64,000 bases of DNA from Pseudoalteromonas sp. P1-25 (lineage in GTDB: Bacteria > Pseudomonadota > Gammaproteobacteria > Enterobacterales > Alteromonadaceae), in assembly GCF_001401805.1 (NCBI RefSeq), contig NZ_LKDW01000001.1, positions 186,001 through 250,000 of the forward strand, written 5' to 3'. Positions within the stretch are counted from its first letter, which is position 1; each line of letters begins with the position of its first letter. This document shows positions 24,587 through 34,216 of the stretch, in pieces. The notes beneath the pieces were generated by a model. It searched no databases. It saw only the letters and a list, made by a program, of their open reading frames with translations, and was not told where the DNA came from. A program made the position numbers and the translations under genes.

Positions 24587-26428
24587 TTATTTCTGCGTAG
24601 CAACCCAACGTTTAATTTTTTCTTCTAAAATTGGCATTGGTAGTGCGCCGTCAATCAGTATTTGAGTGTGGAAGGCTTTAATATCAAACTTATCGCCTAG
24701 CGCCTTTTTAACGTAATCACGCAGCTGCTTAATTTTAAACTCACCTAACTTGTACGAAAGAGCTTGGCCAGGCCATGCTATATAACGCTCAACCTCTGCA
24801 ATTACATCGCTTTTAGCCATAGATGAATTAGCTAGCATGTAATCAATCCCCTGCTGACGAGTCCAACCTTTTGCATGAAAGCCAGTATCAAGCACCAAAC
24901 GCATCGCTCTAAGTTGCTCATCCGCTAAACGCCCATACCACATATAAGGGTCGGTAAATAAGCCAAGTTCTTTACCTAAGCTTTCTGCATACAATGCCCA
25001 ACCCTCAGCAAATACGGTGTAGCCACCAAACTTTCTAAAGTCGGGTAAGCCTTCTATTTCTTGCTGTAGGGCAATTTGAAAGTGATGACCCGGTGCAGCT
25101 TCATGTATAGAAAGTGTTTCAAGCAAAAACTTTGGCTGTGCTTTTAAATTAAACGTGTTTATATAAAAAATACCGGGGCGTGAACCATCGGGTGCTGGGG
25201 CCGCATAAGATGCGCCCGCAGCAGATTGCGCTCGATATGGTTCAACCGCTTTAACAACATAGGGGGCTTTAGGGGCAATATCGAATAATAAAGGAACACG
25301 TGCATCTATTTTTTGCTTAACATCTTCATACGCAGTTATTAATGCCCTTGGCGTGTCGTAATAAAACTCATCTGAATCACGTAAGTGCTGAAAAAACTCA
25401 GCCAATGACCCATTAAATCCAACATCCTGTTTTACTTTTTTCATTTCATCTAAAATGCGTGACACTTCACTTAACCCAATGGCGTGTATTTCATCCGCAG
25501 ATAAACTCAATGTGGTATTTTTTTTAATTTGGTATTCATACCATGCTTTACCATTTGGTAAATCACTATAGCCAACCGTTGTACGACTATTAGGAATGTA
25601 TTCATTAACTAAAAAATCACTCATACTTTTATAAGCAGGTACTAATTGCGTCATAATAAGTGAGCGGTACTGCGCTGTGATCGTCTCTTTTTGATCTGAG
25701 GTAAATGATTCAGGGAAGTTTTTAATCGGTCCCCAAAATAAAGAGTCTTCAGCACGTTTAACAACATGCGCTGCAAATTGCGGCTGTAGTTTTTTAGCTA
25801 AAGGTTTTGGTAAAGAAATACCTTGCTTTAAACCTTCCCCCATTGAGCGTTGAACACTTGCAAGCCAAGCTACAAAACCTTCGCTGCGCTTTATAAAATG
25901 ACTATAATCTTCGGCTGTATTAAACGGTTGTGCGCTTTGCCCTGAGCCAAAACCCGCAAAGGTATTATGCGCGCCTGCCATTTGGTTTATTGGTAGCATG
26001 TAAGATGGAAATTGCATGCCTTCCAAATTAAGCGCCAAATCTCGCGCTAGTATTTCGTAACTTAAAAGTGCCTGCCCTGTTAATTGCGATTTATCAATAA
26101 GAGCAAGGCGCTGCTGGTACTTTTTATAAAAAGCGGTTTTTTTAGCTCGATTTTTAGATGAAATCTCTGGGGTAAACTTATCGTTGAATTCACTGCGACC
26201 ACTGTAGGTTGCATTAATAGGTTTAAAGCTCAGTAACTCGTTATAATATTGGGCTACAAGCACATCTAATTGCTGCTCATAAGAAAGCTCTGAAACAATA
26301 GCTGCGGGTGCGTTTGACGTGTTTAGCTGTGCACTACTACCTGTGTTATTACTGGTTTGTGTGTTCATACAGCCGCTTAATGCAAACATAACGCCACTAG
26401 CAACTAAGGCAAGTTTAATTGATTTCAT
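24587..26428 (-). CDS. DUF885 lipoprotein, putative zinc metallopeptidase
   Basis: A 613-residue lipoprotein: lipobox LSGC with Cys20, then a Ser/Asn/Thr-rich spacer, then the DUF885 domain from about residue 50 to the end. The motif HEAAPGHHF starts at His442 and resembles the HExxxGH zinc sites of M32-like peptidases. The downstream GWALYAESLGKELGLF segment fits the usual glutamate ligand region. Family members are annotated as putative peptidases; substrates are not established. A good ribosome-binding site (AAAGGATTATC) precedes the ATG. It is divergent from the secreted amidohydrolase gene, and both may act on peptides in the envelope. Confidence 0.9.
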   Translation of the reverse strand: MKSIKLALVASGVMFALSGCMNTQTSNNTGSSAQLNTSNAPAAIVSELSYEQQLDVLVAQYYNELLSFKPINATYSGRSEFNDKFTPEISSKNRAKKTAFYKKYQQRLALIDKSQLTGQALLSYEILARDLALNLEGMQFPSYMLPINQMAGAHNTFAGFGSGQSAQPFNTAEDYSHFIKRSEGFVAWLASVQRSMGEGLKQGISLPKPLAKKLQPQFAAHVVKRAEDSLFWGPIKNFPESFTSDQKETITAQYRSLIMTQLVPAYKSMSDFLVNEYIPNSRTTVGYSDLPNGKAWYEYQIKKNTTLSLSADEIHAIGLSEVSRILDEMKKVKQDVGFNGSLAEFFQHLRDSDEFYYDTPRALITAYEDVKQKIDARVPLLFDIAPKAPYVVKAVEPYRAQSAAGASYAAPAPDGSRPGIFYINTFNLKAQPKFLLETLSIHEAAPGHHFQIALQQEIEGLPDFRKFGGYTVFAEGWALYAESLGKELGLFTDPYMWYGRLADEQLRAMRLVLDTGFHAKGWTRQQGIDYMLANSSMAKSDVIAEVERYIAWPGQALSYKLGEFKIKQLRDYVKKALGDKFDIKAFHTQILIDGALPMPILEEKIKRWVATQK

Positions 26429-26580
26429 GATAATCCTTTTTAGTATCGTCAGCCGATTATGCGCATTTAACCTGCGTTAATAAAGTAATTACGATAAATG
26501 GGGATTAACCTATTATATTTACACTTTTATATTAGGTTGTTACATTTTAATTAATGAACCGCCACCAGAAGAAAAACACA

Positions 26581-27852
26581 ATGAAAAAAAAGCTACTCAG
26601 CGCCTCCATTGCACTTATGTGTTTAGGAAGTTTTAACGCGCAAGCCCTTACTTATGTAACTGCTAAAGCATTAATAGATGTAAAAACAGGTGAGGTTATT
26701 CACTCCCCCCTGCTCACAATAGATAATGGGGTGATAACCGAGGTTACACCAAACAAAAAACCAAAAATAACCAAAGATGATCAGCATATTGATTTACCCG
26801 AGCTTACTTTAATGCCGGGACTTATGGATATGCATGTTCATTTAACGAGTGACCCAACAGTATCGCGAAGTGAGCGTTTAAGTCAGTCGGTACCGCGCAT
26901 GGCTATTAAAGCCGCGCATTTTGCTAAAAAAACATTGCTTGCTGGTTTTACCACCCTTAGAAATGTAGGTGCACAAGGCTACAGTGTGATTGCAGTACGT
27001 GACGGGATTAACGCTGGCGATATTATAGGCCCTCGAATCTGGGCGGCGGGCCCATCTCTTGGTATTACAGGCGGACATTGTGACAATAACCGTTTACCGC
27101 CTGAGCTAAAATATACTTCAACAGGGGTAGCTGATGGCCCATGGGCTGCACGCTTAAAAGTGCGCGAAAACATAAAGTATGGCGCTAATGCGATTAAGTT
27201 TTGTGCCACAGGGGGCGTTTTTTCTAAAGGAACAAAAGTAGGTGTACAGCAATATTCATTTGAAGAAATGAAAGCGATTGTTGATGAAGCCCATATGCGC
27301 GACCTACCTGTAGCGGCTCACGCACATGGCACAAGTGGTATTAAAACCGCCATAAAAGCTGGCGTAGATAGCATTGAACATGCCAGCTTTTTAGATGATG
27401 AAGCCATCTCGCTTGCAAAAAAACATGGCACCTGGCTTTCTATGGATATTTATAATACCGAATATACACTAAGCTTTGGTAAGCAAAATGGCGTAGATGA
27501 AGAAAATCTCAATAAAGAACGTCAAGTGTCTAAAAAGCAGCGTGATAGCTTTAAACGCGCAGTAAACGCAGGTGTAAATATGGTATTTGGTACCGATGCT
27601 GCTATTTATCCTCATGGCGATAACGCCAAACAATTTAGCCGTATGGTTAAATTTGGCATGAGCGAACTACAGGCTATTCAGGCTGCCACGATTAATAGTG
27701 CAAAACTATTAAAAATAGAGAATAAACTGGGTCAGTTAAAACCAGGATTTGCAGCCGACATTATTGCAGTTGACGGTAATCCTCTTGAGAACATTTCTGT
27801 GCTTGAGCACATTCCTTTTGTTATGAAAGCGGGCGTTGTTTATAAAAAGTAG
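26581..27852 (+). CDS. Secreted amidohydrolase (metal-dependent hydrolase)
   Basis: A 423-residue exported enzyme of the amidohydrolase superfamily. The signal peptide is MKKKLLSASIALMCLGSFNA followed by QA. The metal ligands are visible: HVH after LMPGLMDM, the Lys in GANAIKFCATGG, His in AAHAHG, His in IEHASFLDD, and Asp in FGTDAA. The closest recognised groups are imidazolonepropionase-like and Xaa-Pro/prolidase-type amidohydrolases, so a dipeptidase-like role is plausible but not certain. A reading frame to an upstream ATG at 26554 exists; the one at 26581 is preferred because it gives a canonical signal peptide. A terminator follows. Confidence 0.88.
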   Translation: MKKKLLSASIALMCLGSFNAQALTYVTAKALIDVKTGEVIHSPLLTIDNGVITEVTPNKKPKITKDDQHIDLPELTLMPGLMDMHVHLTSDPTVSRSERLSQSVPRMAIKAAHFAKKTLLAGFTTLRNVGAQGYSVIAVRDGINAGDIIGPRIWAAGPSLGITGGHCDNNRLPPELKYTSTGVADGPWAARLKVRENIKYGANAIKFCATGGVFSKGTKVGVQQYSFEEMKAIVDEAHMRDLPVAAHAHGTSGIKTAIKAGVDSIEHASFLDDEAISLAKKHGTWLSMDIYNTEYTLSFGKQNGVDEENLNKERQVSKKQRDSFKRAVNAGVNMVFGTDAAIYPHGDNAKQFSRMVKFGMSELQAIQAATINSAKLLKIENKLGQLKPGFAADIIAVDGNPLENISVLEHIPFVMKAGVVYKK

Positions 27853-27876
27853 TTACTAATACGTGTACTGATTTAT

Positions 27877-27908
27877 AAAAGCATGGAAGTTTCTAGACCC
27901 ATGCTTTT
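27877..27908 (+). terminator. Terminator of the amidohydrolase gene
   Basis: AAAAGCATGG (27877-27886) pairs with CCATGCTTTT (27899-27908), loop of 12 nt, with T run to 27910. Confidence 0.85.
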
Positions 27909-28011
27909 TTATTTTCCGCATAAAAGTTAACCTTAAATTTACTTTTTTGAACAATTACCCACCTAACTCGCAATTAATTTCACTTTTTTAGACTTTTTTA
28001 TTCACTTAACG

Positions 28012-28030
28012 AATAATAACTATTACTATT
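28012..28030 (+). promoter_or_regulatory. Candidate Fur box upstream of siderophore receptor
   Basis: AATAATAACTATTACTATT matches the 19-bp Fur consensus at 12 of 19 positions and lies 34 bp before the start codon. This fits iron repression of a siderophore-type receptor. Pattern match only. Confidence 0.4.
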
Positions 28031-28063
28031 CGCACACTTCAATAAATGCGAATTATTATCAAC

Positions 28064-30481
28064 ATGAAAAAATTCAAATACTCTCTTATTACACTTGCGT
28101 GTTTAAACTCATCGTTAGCTGTTGCTGCAACAACAGCTGAAAAAGACATAGAACGCATTAGTGTTTACGAAAAGCAAAATCAAGTTGTAATGAGCTCAGG
28201 CCTTGCTACGAAGTCTGATATGTCGTTAATGGAAACACCGGCACCGGTTGTAATCATTGACCGTGAACTCATAGAGTCACAAGGTGTAGATAGCCTCCAA
28301 GAACTTGTACGTAACGTGAGTGGTTTAACTCAAGCTGGTAATAACTACGGTATAGGCGACAATTTAGTTATTCGTGGCCTTGATGCTAACTATACTTACG
28401 ATGGCATGTACGGCGGTGCCGGCTTAGGAAATACATTCAACCCAACGCGTTCACTTACTAATGTTGAGTCGGTTGAGGTGCTTAAAGGCCCTGCTACGGG
28501 TTTATATGGCATTGGTAGTGCGGGCGGTGTGATTAACCTAATTGAAAAAAAGCCAGAATTTGAAGAAAAACATAAAATTTCTGCTGAGCTTGGTCAATGG
28601 GATAGCTATTCACTTGCCTTTGATAGCACCAATGCAATTACTGATGACTTAGCCTACCGCGTAATGGCTAAAACGGCCTCAAGCGATGGCTTTCGTGATT
28701 TAAAAGAAGACAGAGACGAGCTGTATACCTCACTTAAGTATGTGCTTAGTGACAAGCAAGATATCATGCTCTCTGCCGCTTATATAAAAGATTCTATCGC
28801 GGTTGACTCTATCGGCCACCCTATTCGAATTTATAACGCAGAGACCGCCAATGGGTTAACTGCGGGTGAAGTAACCGGTGCCGATTTAGCAAATGATCCT
28901 TCAGGCAACGGTGTACAACTCACTGCCGCGCAACAAGAACAACTTGCTAATTCACTTTCAGCAACCGACGGACTTACACCATATGATTTTGGTACTAACG
29001 GTATCATTTCTCCAATGGCGGATGACAATGAAGGTGAAGAGCTTCGCTTTAAGCTAACGCATAATTACTTCGTTACAGATGATTTATTTTTAAATCAACA
29101 ACTACAATACCGTAATTACACATCAAGCTTTGCGCGTCAAACGGGTGCGTTTAACTACGTGTATTCAACACGTAGTGGCATTATTAATAATGACCCACGT
29201 GCCCCATTAGTAGAAGACGGCGAGTTATACCCATTTGCTGCTCGTCGCCAAGAATACCGCCAAGTAGAAGCTGATGAAAAATCATGGCAGTATTTTTTAG
29301 ATTTACGCTATGACTTTATGCTTGGTGACATTGATAACGAACTACTCGTTAATGCAAACTACGAAGACAGAGACATTCGCTTTAAGCAGTACTCTATTTA
29401 CGATGCAGACAAAGTTATTTATGACAGCGAAGGCGAAGTACTTTACCAAGGCACATTACCGTATATTTATGATATGCGCTCGCCAAATTGGCCAACAGGT
29501 AACTTTGATGACTACGACCCACTTAAAACCAGTGACTATAATAAAAAAGTACAGGCATGGGGTTTAGGTATTCAACATGTAGGCTACATAACTGATGCGC
29601 TTACTACGCGTGTAGGTGTGGCGTATAATCGTATCAAGCAAACGTATGAGCACTTTGGTGTAGATGAGCGTTACAGCTCAAGCCGCGCTGAGCCAACGCC
29701 TGAAGCAAACACATCTGACAGTGGCTTAACGTATAACTTAGGCGCAACATATCAACCAACTGAAGACTTTTCGGTATTTATTAACCATGCTAAAGGACGC
29801 ACTGCTTACAGTGTACTTGGTTCAGTAGCAGGCAATGAAGCCGACCGTGAAGACTCTGAATCTATCAGTAACGATTTAGGCTTTAGATTTAAAGCATTTG
29901 ATGATCAATTGTTAGCATCACTTGTGATATTTGAAAGCGCGCGGACTAATTTAGAATACGCTAACCCACTTTATGAAGCCGGTGTATCAGGCCCTGATGT
30001 AGTAGAAAGCTACTACGATGGCGAAGAACAAACTAAAGGTGTAGAGCTTGATTTAAATGCACATTTAAATGAGAAATGGAAAGTAAATATAAACGGTGTA
30101 TACCAAGATGCACGCGATAAATCTAATCCAAATAGCAGCAGCTACGATACGCGTCAAAAAGGTGTGCCATATGTAACTGCAAGTACGTGGGTTACCTACT
30201 ACGCAGATATGTTTAATTTACCAGAGGCTGTTAATATCAGTGGTGGTATTACATTTGTAGATAACAGAAGCACGAACTCAAGTTCATTTAGTATTCCTGA
30301 TGGCTATGTGCCAAGCTACACCGTTTACGATGCTGCGGTATCTTACACGACCGATAAATGGCATATGCAGCTTAATTTAAACAACTTGTTTAATAAAAAG
30401 TACTACTCTAAAGCCATGTTTTTAGGTGGCATGCCAGGCGAAGAGCGTAACGCTAAACTAAGCTTTAGCTTCACACTTTAA
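28064..30481 (+). CDS. TonB-dependent siderophore receptor
   Basis: An 805-residue outer-membrane receptor of the ferric-siderophore class. Signal peptide about 1-22 (ending SLAVAA), Ton box ERISVYEK near 30. The plug domain (about 50-165) has ETPAPVVIIDRELIESQG, LVRNVSGL, NLVIRGLD and the siderophore-receptor hallmark VEVLKGPATGLYGIGSAGGVINLI. The beta-barrel continues to the terminal LSFSFTL. The ligand is not deducible. The start at 28064 is chosen because it yields a normal signal peptide; an ATG six codons upstream is possible. Neither has a strong Shine-Dalgarno. A candidate Fur site lies just upstream, and a GbsR-like regulator follows 155 bp downstream. Confidence 0.93.
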   Translation: MKKFKYSLITLACLNSSLAVAATTAEKDIERISVYEKQNQVVMSSGLATKSDMSLMETPAPVVIIDRELIESQGVDSLQELVRNVSGLTQAGNNYGIGDNLVIRGLDANYTYDGMYGGAGLGNTFNPTRSLTNVESVEVLKGPATGLYGIGSAGGVINLIEKKPEFEEKHKISAELGQWDSYSLAFDSTNAITDDLAYRVMAKTASSDGFRDLKEDRDELYTSLKYVLSDKQDIMLSAAYIKDSIAVDSIGHPIRIYNAETANGLTAGEVTGADLANDPSGNGVQLTAAQQEQLANSLSATDGLTPYDFGTNGIISPMADDNEGEELRFKLTHNYFVTDDLFLNQQLQYRNYTSSFARQTGAFNYVYSTRSGIINNDPRAPLVEDGELYPFAARRQEYRQVEADEKSWQYFLDLRYDFMLGDIDNELLVNANYEDRDIRFKQYSIYDADKVIYDSEGEVLYQGTLPYIYDMRSPNWPTGNFDDYDPLKTSDYNKKVQAWGLGIQHVGYITDALTTRVGVAYNRIKQTYEHFGVDERYSSSRAEPTPEANTSDSGLTYNLGATYQPTEDFSVFINHAKGRTAYSVLGSVAGNEADREDSESISNDLGFRFKAFDDQLLASLVIFESARTNLEYANPLYEAGVSGPDVVESYYDGEEQTKGVELDLNAHLNEKWKVNINGVYQDARDKSNPNSSSYDTRQKGVPYVTASTWVTYYADMFNLPEAVNISGGITFVDNRSTNSSSFSIPDGYVPSYTVYDAAVSYTTDKWHMQLNLNNLFNKKYYSKAMFLGGMPGEERNAKLSFSFTL

Positions 30482-30494
30482 CCCATCCAGGCAA

Positions 30495-30532
30495 TTAATT
30501 TACTCCTACTAAAATAAGTAGGAGTAAATTAA
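30495..30532 (+). terminator. Strong hairpin after siderophore receptor
   Basis: A perfect 16-bp stem (30495-30510 with 30517-30532) around a 6-nt loop, directly after the receptor stop. No long U tract follows, so it may act as terminator or 3'-end stabiliser. Confidence 0.7.
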
Positions 30533-30636
30533 ACTTATTCCCCATTTAGTGCTCTAAAAAGATAGCTAGCTAAGCGTTGCTATAATTTATAAGCGTGCTA
30601 GCATTACTTTCTGAATTTACTGAAACTTAATAAGCT

Positions 30637-31188
30637 ATGAGTCTATCTGAAAAAAATTTAGCCTTTGTCATGCATTGTGGTGAGATGGGCAGCCGCTGGG
30701 GTTTCAATCGTACGATTGGTCAAATGTGTGGTTTGCTGATCATCACCAAAGAGCCAATGACCGCTAACGAAATTGCCGATGCATTAAGTATCTCTCGTGG
30801 TAATGTGAGTATGGGTATTAAAGAGCTGCAATCTTGGCAGTTAATAAAAGTACACCACATACCTGGCGATCGTAAAGAGTATTACGCCCCTGCGGGTGAA
30901 ATTTGGGATATGGCAAACCGTGTATTTGAAGAGCGTAAAAAACGTGAAATAGACCCTACACTTAGTCTTCTTCGGGATAACTTACTCGATGAAGCCAGTA
31001 ATGAAGAAGAGCTATACGCACAAAAGCAAATGAGTGAAATCCATAACTTGCTGGAAACAGTTACTAAGTGGTCGTCAGAATTACAACGTTTAAGCCCTGA
31101 GCAACTAAATAAACTTATGAAACTAGGCTCTGGCATTGGCAAGGTGATCGATTTGAAAGACAAAATTTTTAAAAAAGATCATGATTAA
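30637..31188 (+). CDS. GbsR/MarR-family transcriptional regulator
   Basis: A 183-residue winged-helix regulator of the GbsR group. The helix-turn-helix covers about residues 40-75 (EPMTANEIADALSISRGNVSMGIKELQSWQLI), and the wing carries VHHIPGDRKEYYA. The C-terminal half is helical and probably serves dimerisation and ligand response. GbsR relatives control osmoprotectant or transport genes; the target here is unknown. It follows the siderophore receptor but has its own spacer with a hairpin, so it is likely a separate unit. A strong shared terminator follows. Confidence 0.88.
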   Translation: MSLSEKNLAFVMHCGEMGSRWGFNRTIGQMCGLLIITKEPMTANEIADALSISRGNVSMGIKELQSWQLIKVHHIPGDRKEYYAPAGEIWDMANRVFEERKKREIDPTLSLLRDNLLDEASNEEELYAQKQMSEIHNLLETVTKWSSELQRLSPEQLNKLMKLGSGIGKVIDLKDKIFKKDHD

Positions 31189-31190
31189 AC

Positions 31191-31217
31191 AAAAAAAGCC
31201 GCATCGCGGCTTTTTTT
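31191..31217. terminator. Bidirectional terminator between GbsR and mltB
   Basis: GCCGC/GCGGC stem with loop ATC, flanked by seven A and seven T (31191-31217). It can serve both convergent genes. Confidence 0.92.
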
Positions 31218-31237
31218 ATTACATAGCAGCGTATAAG

Positions 31238-32254
31238 TTATATTTTTGGATAACCAATTCTATCTGATAAGTAACCCACGCTGGTGGCAAAGTAATACGA
31301 CCGATTCCAGTGCATAAACACTTTGTAGTTATCATACGCTAAGTACATACGCCCATTAATATCGTCTGGCATTACCAGTGCGGCACGTACATCTACATTA
31401 GGTAAATCTGAACCATCGGCTCTGCGAACACCTAAAGCTTGCCACTCAGCTAACGAGCGCTCAGAATCGTTCCAATACTCTAACCATTGCTTGCGCGTTT
31501 TAGTGCCACGCTTAAGAACATATTGACTGTCAAAGTTTTCAGGTAGCTTTACTTGGCGACCCCAAGTAAGTGAGTCATCCCAGCCCTCTTGTTTTAAATA
31601 ATTGGCAATTGATGCAAATGCATCTTCTTTGGTGGTCCAAATATCTTTTCGGCCGTCGTTATTGTAATCAACTGCGTAGGCGTTAAACGAGGTAGGCATA
31701 AACTGCGTCTGCCCCATAGCCCCTGCCCAAGAGCCTTTAAATTTATCAAGCGTAATATGGCCTGATTTTAAAATATCTAATGCAGCCCAAAGCTGGCGCT
31801 TATAAAGTGCTTCACGTCGTCCGTCAAAGGCAAGCGTAACAAGTGATGAAATAACATTATGGCCACCTTGGATTGTGCCAAAGTTACTTTCAAGGCCCCA
31901 TAATGCCACTATAAAGCGTGCTTGAACGCCATATTCTTTAGCTACTTGCTCTAGTACGTCTTTATTTTCTGCGTAAAGCTTACGAGCACGATCAATTTTC
32001 CATTGTGGTACACGTTTTGGTAAGTAAGTTTCAAGGGTTTCTTTTACCTCTGGCTGATTTTTATCAGCCGATACGACTTTTTCTTTGTAAGACGCAGTGG
32101 CAAATGCCTTGTCTATTAATTTGCTATCGTACCCTTTAGCAATGGCCTCTTGTTTTAAATCACTTAAATAAGTTTGAAATTCGGCCTGTGTTTTAGCGAC
32201 TACAGAGCCACTTAAACACACTGAGCATAAAATTACGGCTAACTTTTTAATCAC
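31238..32254 (-). CDS. Lytic murein transglycosylase (MltB family)
   Basis: A 338-residue exported enzyme that cleaves the N-acetylmuramic acid to N-acetylglucosamine bond of peptidoglycan to 1,6-anhydro products. A signal peptide (about 1-20) lacks a lipobox Cys at its end, so it is probably soluble. The catalytic Glu lies in ALWGLESNFG, followed by GSWAGAMGQTQFMPTSFNAYAVDYNNDGRKDIW, the SLT_2/MltB signature. The start is GTG at 32254 with GGAG 6 bases upstream; a TTG two codons earlier has no spacing. It overlaps the ycgL stop by 8 bp, giving a coupled pair. Confidence 0.92.
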   Translation of the reverse strand: MIKKLAVILCSVCLSGSVVAKTQAEFQTYLSDLKQEAIAKGYDSKLIDKAFATASYKEKVVSADKNQPEVKETLETYLPKRVPQWKIDRARKLYAENKDVLEQVAKEYGVQARFIVALWGLESNFGTIQGGHNVISSLVTLAFDGRREALYKRQLWAALDILKSGHITLDKFKGSWAGAMGQTQFMPTSFNAYAVDYNNDGRKDIWTTKEDAFASIANYLKQEGWDDSLTWGRQVKLPENFDSQYVLKRGTKTRKQWLEYWNDSERSLAEWQALGVRRADGSDLPNVDVRAALVMPDDINGRMYLAYDNYKVFMHWNRSYYFATSVGYLSDRIGYPKI

Positions 32255-32534
32255 TATCAACTCCGTTTTCTTTTCGTAATTGGCTAAGTAAATTTTCTTG
32301 TGGCGGTGGAATTTGCAAATAGTAGCCTTTATCGGGATCGGCTAAAGCCTCTTTTACAGTTTCAAGGTCGGCACCGCCTAAATGATCTCGCTTTGCTAAG
32401 TTAATGATCATTACATAAATAGGTTGACCAAACATTGCCAGTAATGGTTCAGGCACTTTACTAAAATCATCTCTTTTTTCAACAAATAAGAAGGTATCCG
32501 CTTTTTTCTTACTTTTATATACCGCAGTGAGCAT
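32247..32534 (-). CDS. ycgL: YcgL domain protein
   Basis: A 95-residue member of the YcgL family: MLTAVYKSKKKADTFLFVEKRDDFS, then PLLAMFGQP, and DPDKGYYLQIPPPQENLL. The fold is a small alpha/beta domain of unknown function. It is divergent from minC in many gammaproteobacteria, as here. The ATG has AGGG 5 bases upstream. The gene overlaps the mltB-like gene and is its probable first partner. Confidence 0.93.
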   Translation of the reverse strand: MLTAVYKSKKKADTFLFVEKRDDFSKVPEPLLAMFGQPIYVMIINLAKRDHLGGADLETVKEALADPDKGYYLQIPPPQENLLSQLRKENGVDSD

Positions 32535-32607
32535 AATGGCCCTATTTAATCTTGCTTAACATTGCCGCACACTATAACATGAGAGTAATAATAAGTTAGA
32601 AAAATTA

Positions 32608-32668
32608 GATTAGAAATTTCATTAAAGGCCTTATTCAGCCTACGTTTATCTAAAATTAATTTCTAATC
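32608..32668 (+). promoter_or_regulatory. Spaced inverted repeat upstream of minC
   Basis: GATTAGAAATT (32608-32618) and its exact complement AATTTCTAATC (32658-32668) are 39 bp apart, ending 21 bp before the minC ATG. Within the loop AGGC and GCCT can also pair. It may be a pair of operator halves or a leader stem-loop. Confidence 0.4.
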
Positions 32669-32689
32669 AGACAAATCAATTGAGCGTGT

Positions 32690-33400
32690 ATGTCGGAACA
32701 AATTTTTGAACTAAAAGGGAATCTTTTTACGTTATCAGTATTGCATCTTTATAGCACTGATATTGCCCTTTTAGCAGAACAGTTGTATGTAAAAATAGCC
32801 CAAGCTCCTCGTTTTTTTGAAGGAGCGCCTATTGTTGTTAATTTAGAAGAAATTAAAAACAGCTCACTTGATTTTGACCATTTAAAGTCTCTCATTGAGC
32901 GTATGAGCTTTAATGCAGTAGGTGTATGTAATGGCTCTGATGAGCAACACACCCAAGCTAAAGCCGCCGGCCTATCTGTACTTAATTACTCTCAAGATGC
33001 TAAAAGTGCCCCTGTAAAACAACAAGAGGCACCCAATACCTCTATTGTTGAAAAAAACGTATACCTGCCTGCGCAAGTAATTAAAGGTACGGTGCGCTCA
33101 GGGCAACAAGTTTATGCAAAAGATAGAGACTTAATTGTACTCGGTGCGGTCAGTCATGGCGCAGAAGTAATAGCCGATGGAAATGTGCATATTTATGGCA
33201 CCCTACGCGGGCGCGCTATTGCAGGTGCTAAAGGGACAAAAGACGCCTGCATTTATTGCCAAAAACTTGAAGCCGAATTAGTTTCAATTGATGGCAATTA
33301 TTGGATCAGCGACTCATTACAAGGTGAGCACTGGGGCAATGCAGTACAAATACAACAAAAAAACGAATCATTAGAAATTTCAGCTTTGGTTAAAGGATAA
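32690..33400 (+). CDS. minC: Septum site-determining protein MinC
   Basis: Inhibits FtsZ ring assembly away from mid-cell. The 236-residue protein has the N-terminal FtsZ-binding domain (about 1-105) and, after a linker rich in Gln, Ala and Pro, the C-terminal beta-helix dimerisation domain. That domain has RSGQQVYAKDRDLIVLGAVSHGAEVIADGNVHIYG and the RGRAIAGA turn that binds MinD. First gene of the minCDE operon, 5 bp before minD. Confidence 0.97.
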   Translation: MSEQIFELKGNLFTLSVLHLYSTDIALLAEQLYVKIAQAPRFFEGAPIVVNLEEIKNSSLDFDHLKSLIERMSFNAVGVCNGSDEQHTQAKAAGLSVLNYSQDAKSAPVKQQEAPNTSIVEKNVYLPAQVIKGTVRSGQQVYAKDRDLIVLGAVSHGAEVIADGNVHIYGTLRGRAIAGAKGTKDACIYCQKLEAELVSIDGNYWISDSLQGEHWGNAVQIQQKNESLEISALVKG

Positions 33401-33405
33401 ATCTC

Positions 33406-34215
33406 ATGGCAAAAGTAATTGTCGTTACCTCTGGTAAAGGCGGTGTTGGTAAAACAACATCAAGTGCTGCAATAGGCACCGGTTTAGCTTTAAAAGGCTA
33501 TAAAACAGTTATTATCGATTTTGATATTGGCTTACGTAATCTAGATTTAATTATGGGGTGTGAGCGCCGTGTAGTTTATGATTTTGTAAACGTAATAAAT
33601 GGCGAAGCCAATTTAAATCAGGCGCTTATTAAAGATAAACGCGTTGAAAAATTGTTTTTACTACCTGCATCACAAACACGTGATAAAGACGCCCTTACCC
33701 GTGAAGGCGTAGAGCGCGTATTAAACGAATTAAAAGAAGACTTTGACTACATTGTGTGTGACTCACCTGCAGGTATAGAAGCCGGTGCAATGATGGCGAT
33801 GTACTTTGCTGATGAAGCAATTGTTACAACAAACCCGGAAGTGTCTTCTGTTCGAGATTCAGACAGAATTTTAGGTATTTTACACAGCAAGTCTAAACGT
33901 GCTGAAGAAGGCCTAGAAAATATTAAAGAGCACCTTTTATTAACACGCTACAACCCTGAGCGTGTTGAAAAAGGTGAAATGTTATCGGTAGAAGATGTCA
34001 AAGATATTCTATCGATTCCATTACTTGGTGTTATTCCTGAGTCGCAAGCGGTATTAAGTGCGTCTAACTCGGGGCAACCGGTGATACTTGATGGTGATTC
34101 AGATGCAGGGCAAGCTTACGCTGATGCAATTAATCGCTTATTAGGTGAAACAGTCGATTTTCGCTTCTTAGACGTTGAGAAGAAAGGCTTATTTAAACGG
34201 ATTTTTGGAGGTTAA
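33406..34215 (+). CDS. minD: Septum site-determining ATPase MinD
   Basis: Membrane-associated ATPase that recruits MinC and oscillates pole to pole with MinE. The deviant Walker A motif GKGGVGKT is at residues 10-17. The switch region [10 protein letters not shown] and the [10 protein letters not shown] segment are intact. The C-terminal amphipathic membrane-targeting helix ([11 protein letters not shown]) is present. Length 269 matches the family. AAAGGATAAATCTC precedes the ATG. One base separates its stop from the minE start. Confidence 0.98.
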   Translation: MAKVIVVTSGKGGVGKTTSSAAIGTGLALKGYKTVIIDFDIGLRNLDLIMGCERRVVYDFVNVINGEANLNQALIKDKRVEKLFLLPASQTRDKDALTREGVERVLNELKEDFDYIVCDSPAGIEAGAMMAMYFADEAIVTTNPEVSSVRDSDRILGILHSKSKRAEEGLENIKEHLLLTRYNPERVEKGEMLSVEDVKDILSIPLLGVIPESQAVLSASNSGQPVILDGDSDAGQAYADAINRLLGETVDFRFLDVEKKGLFKRIFGG

Positions 34216-34216
34216 T

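Noticed and set aside
34175-34216. Longer MinE from 34175
   Set aside because: Overlaps the end of minD in another frame; the GTG at 34217 has GGAGG at the correct spacing and matches MinE length.
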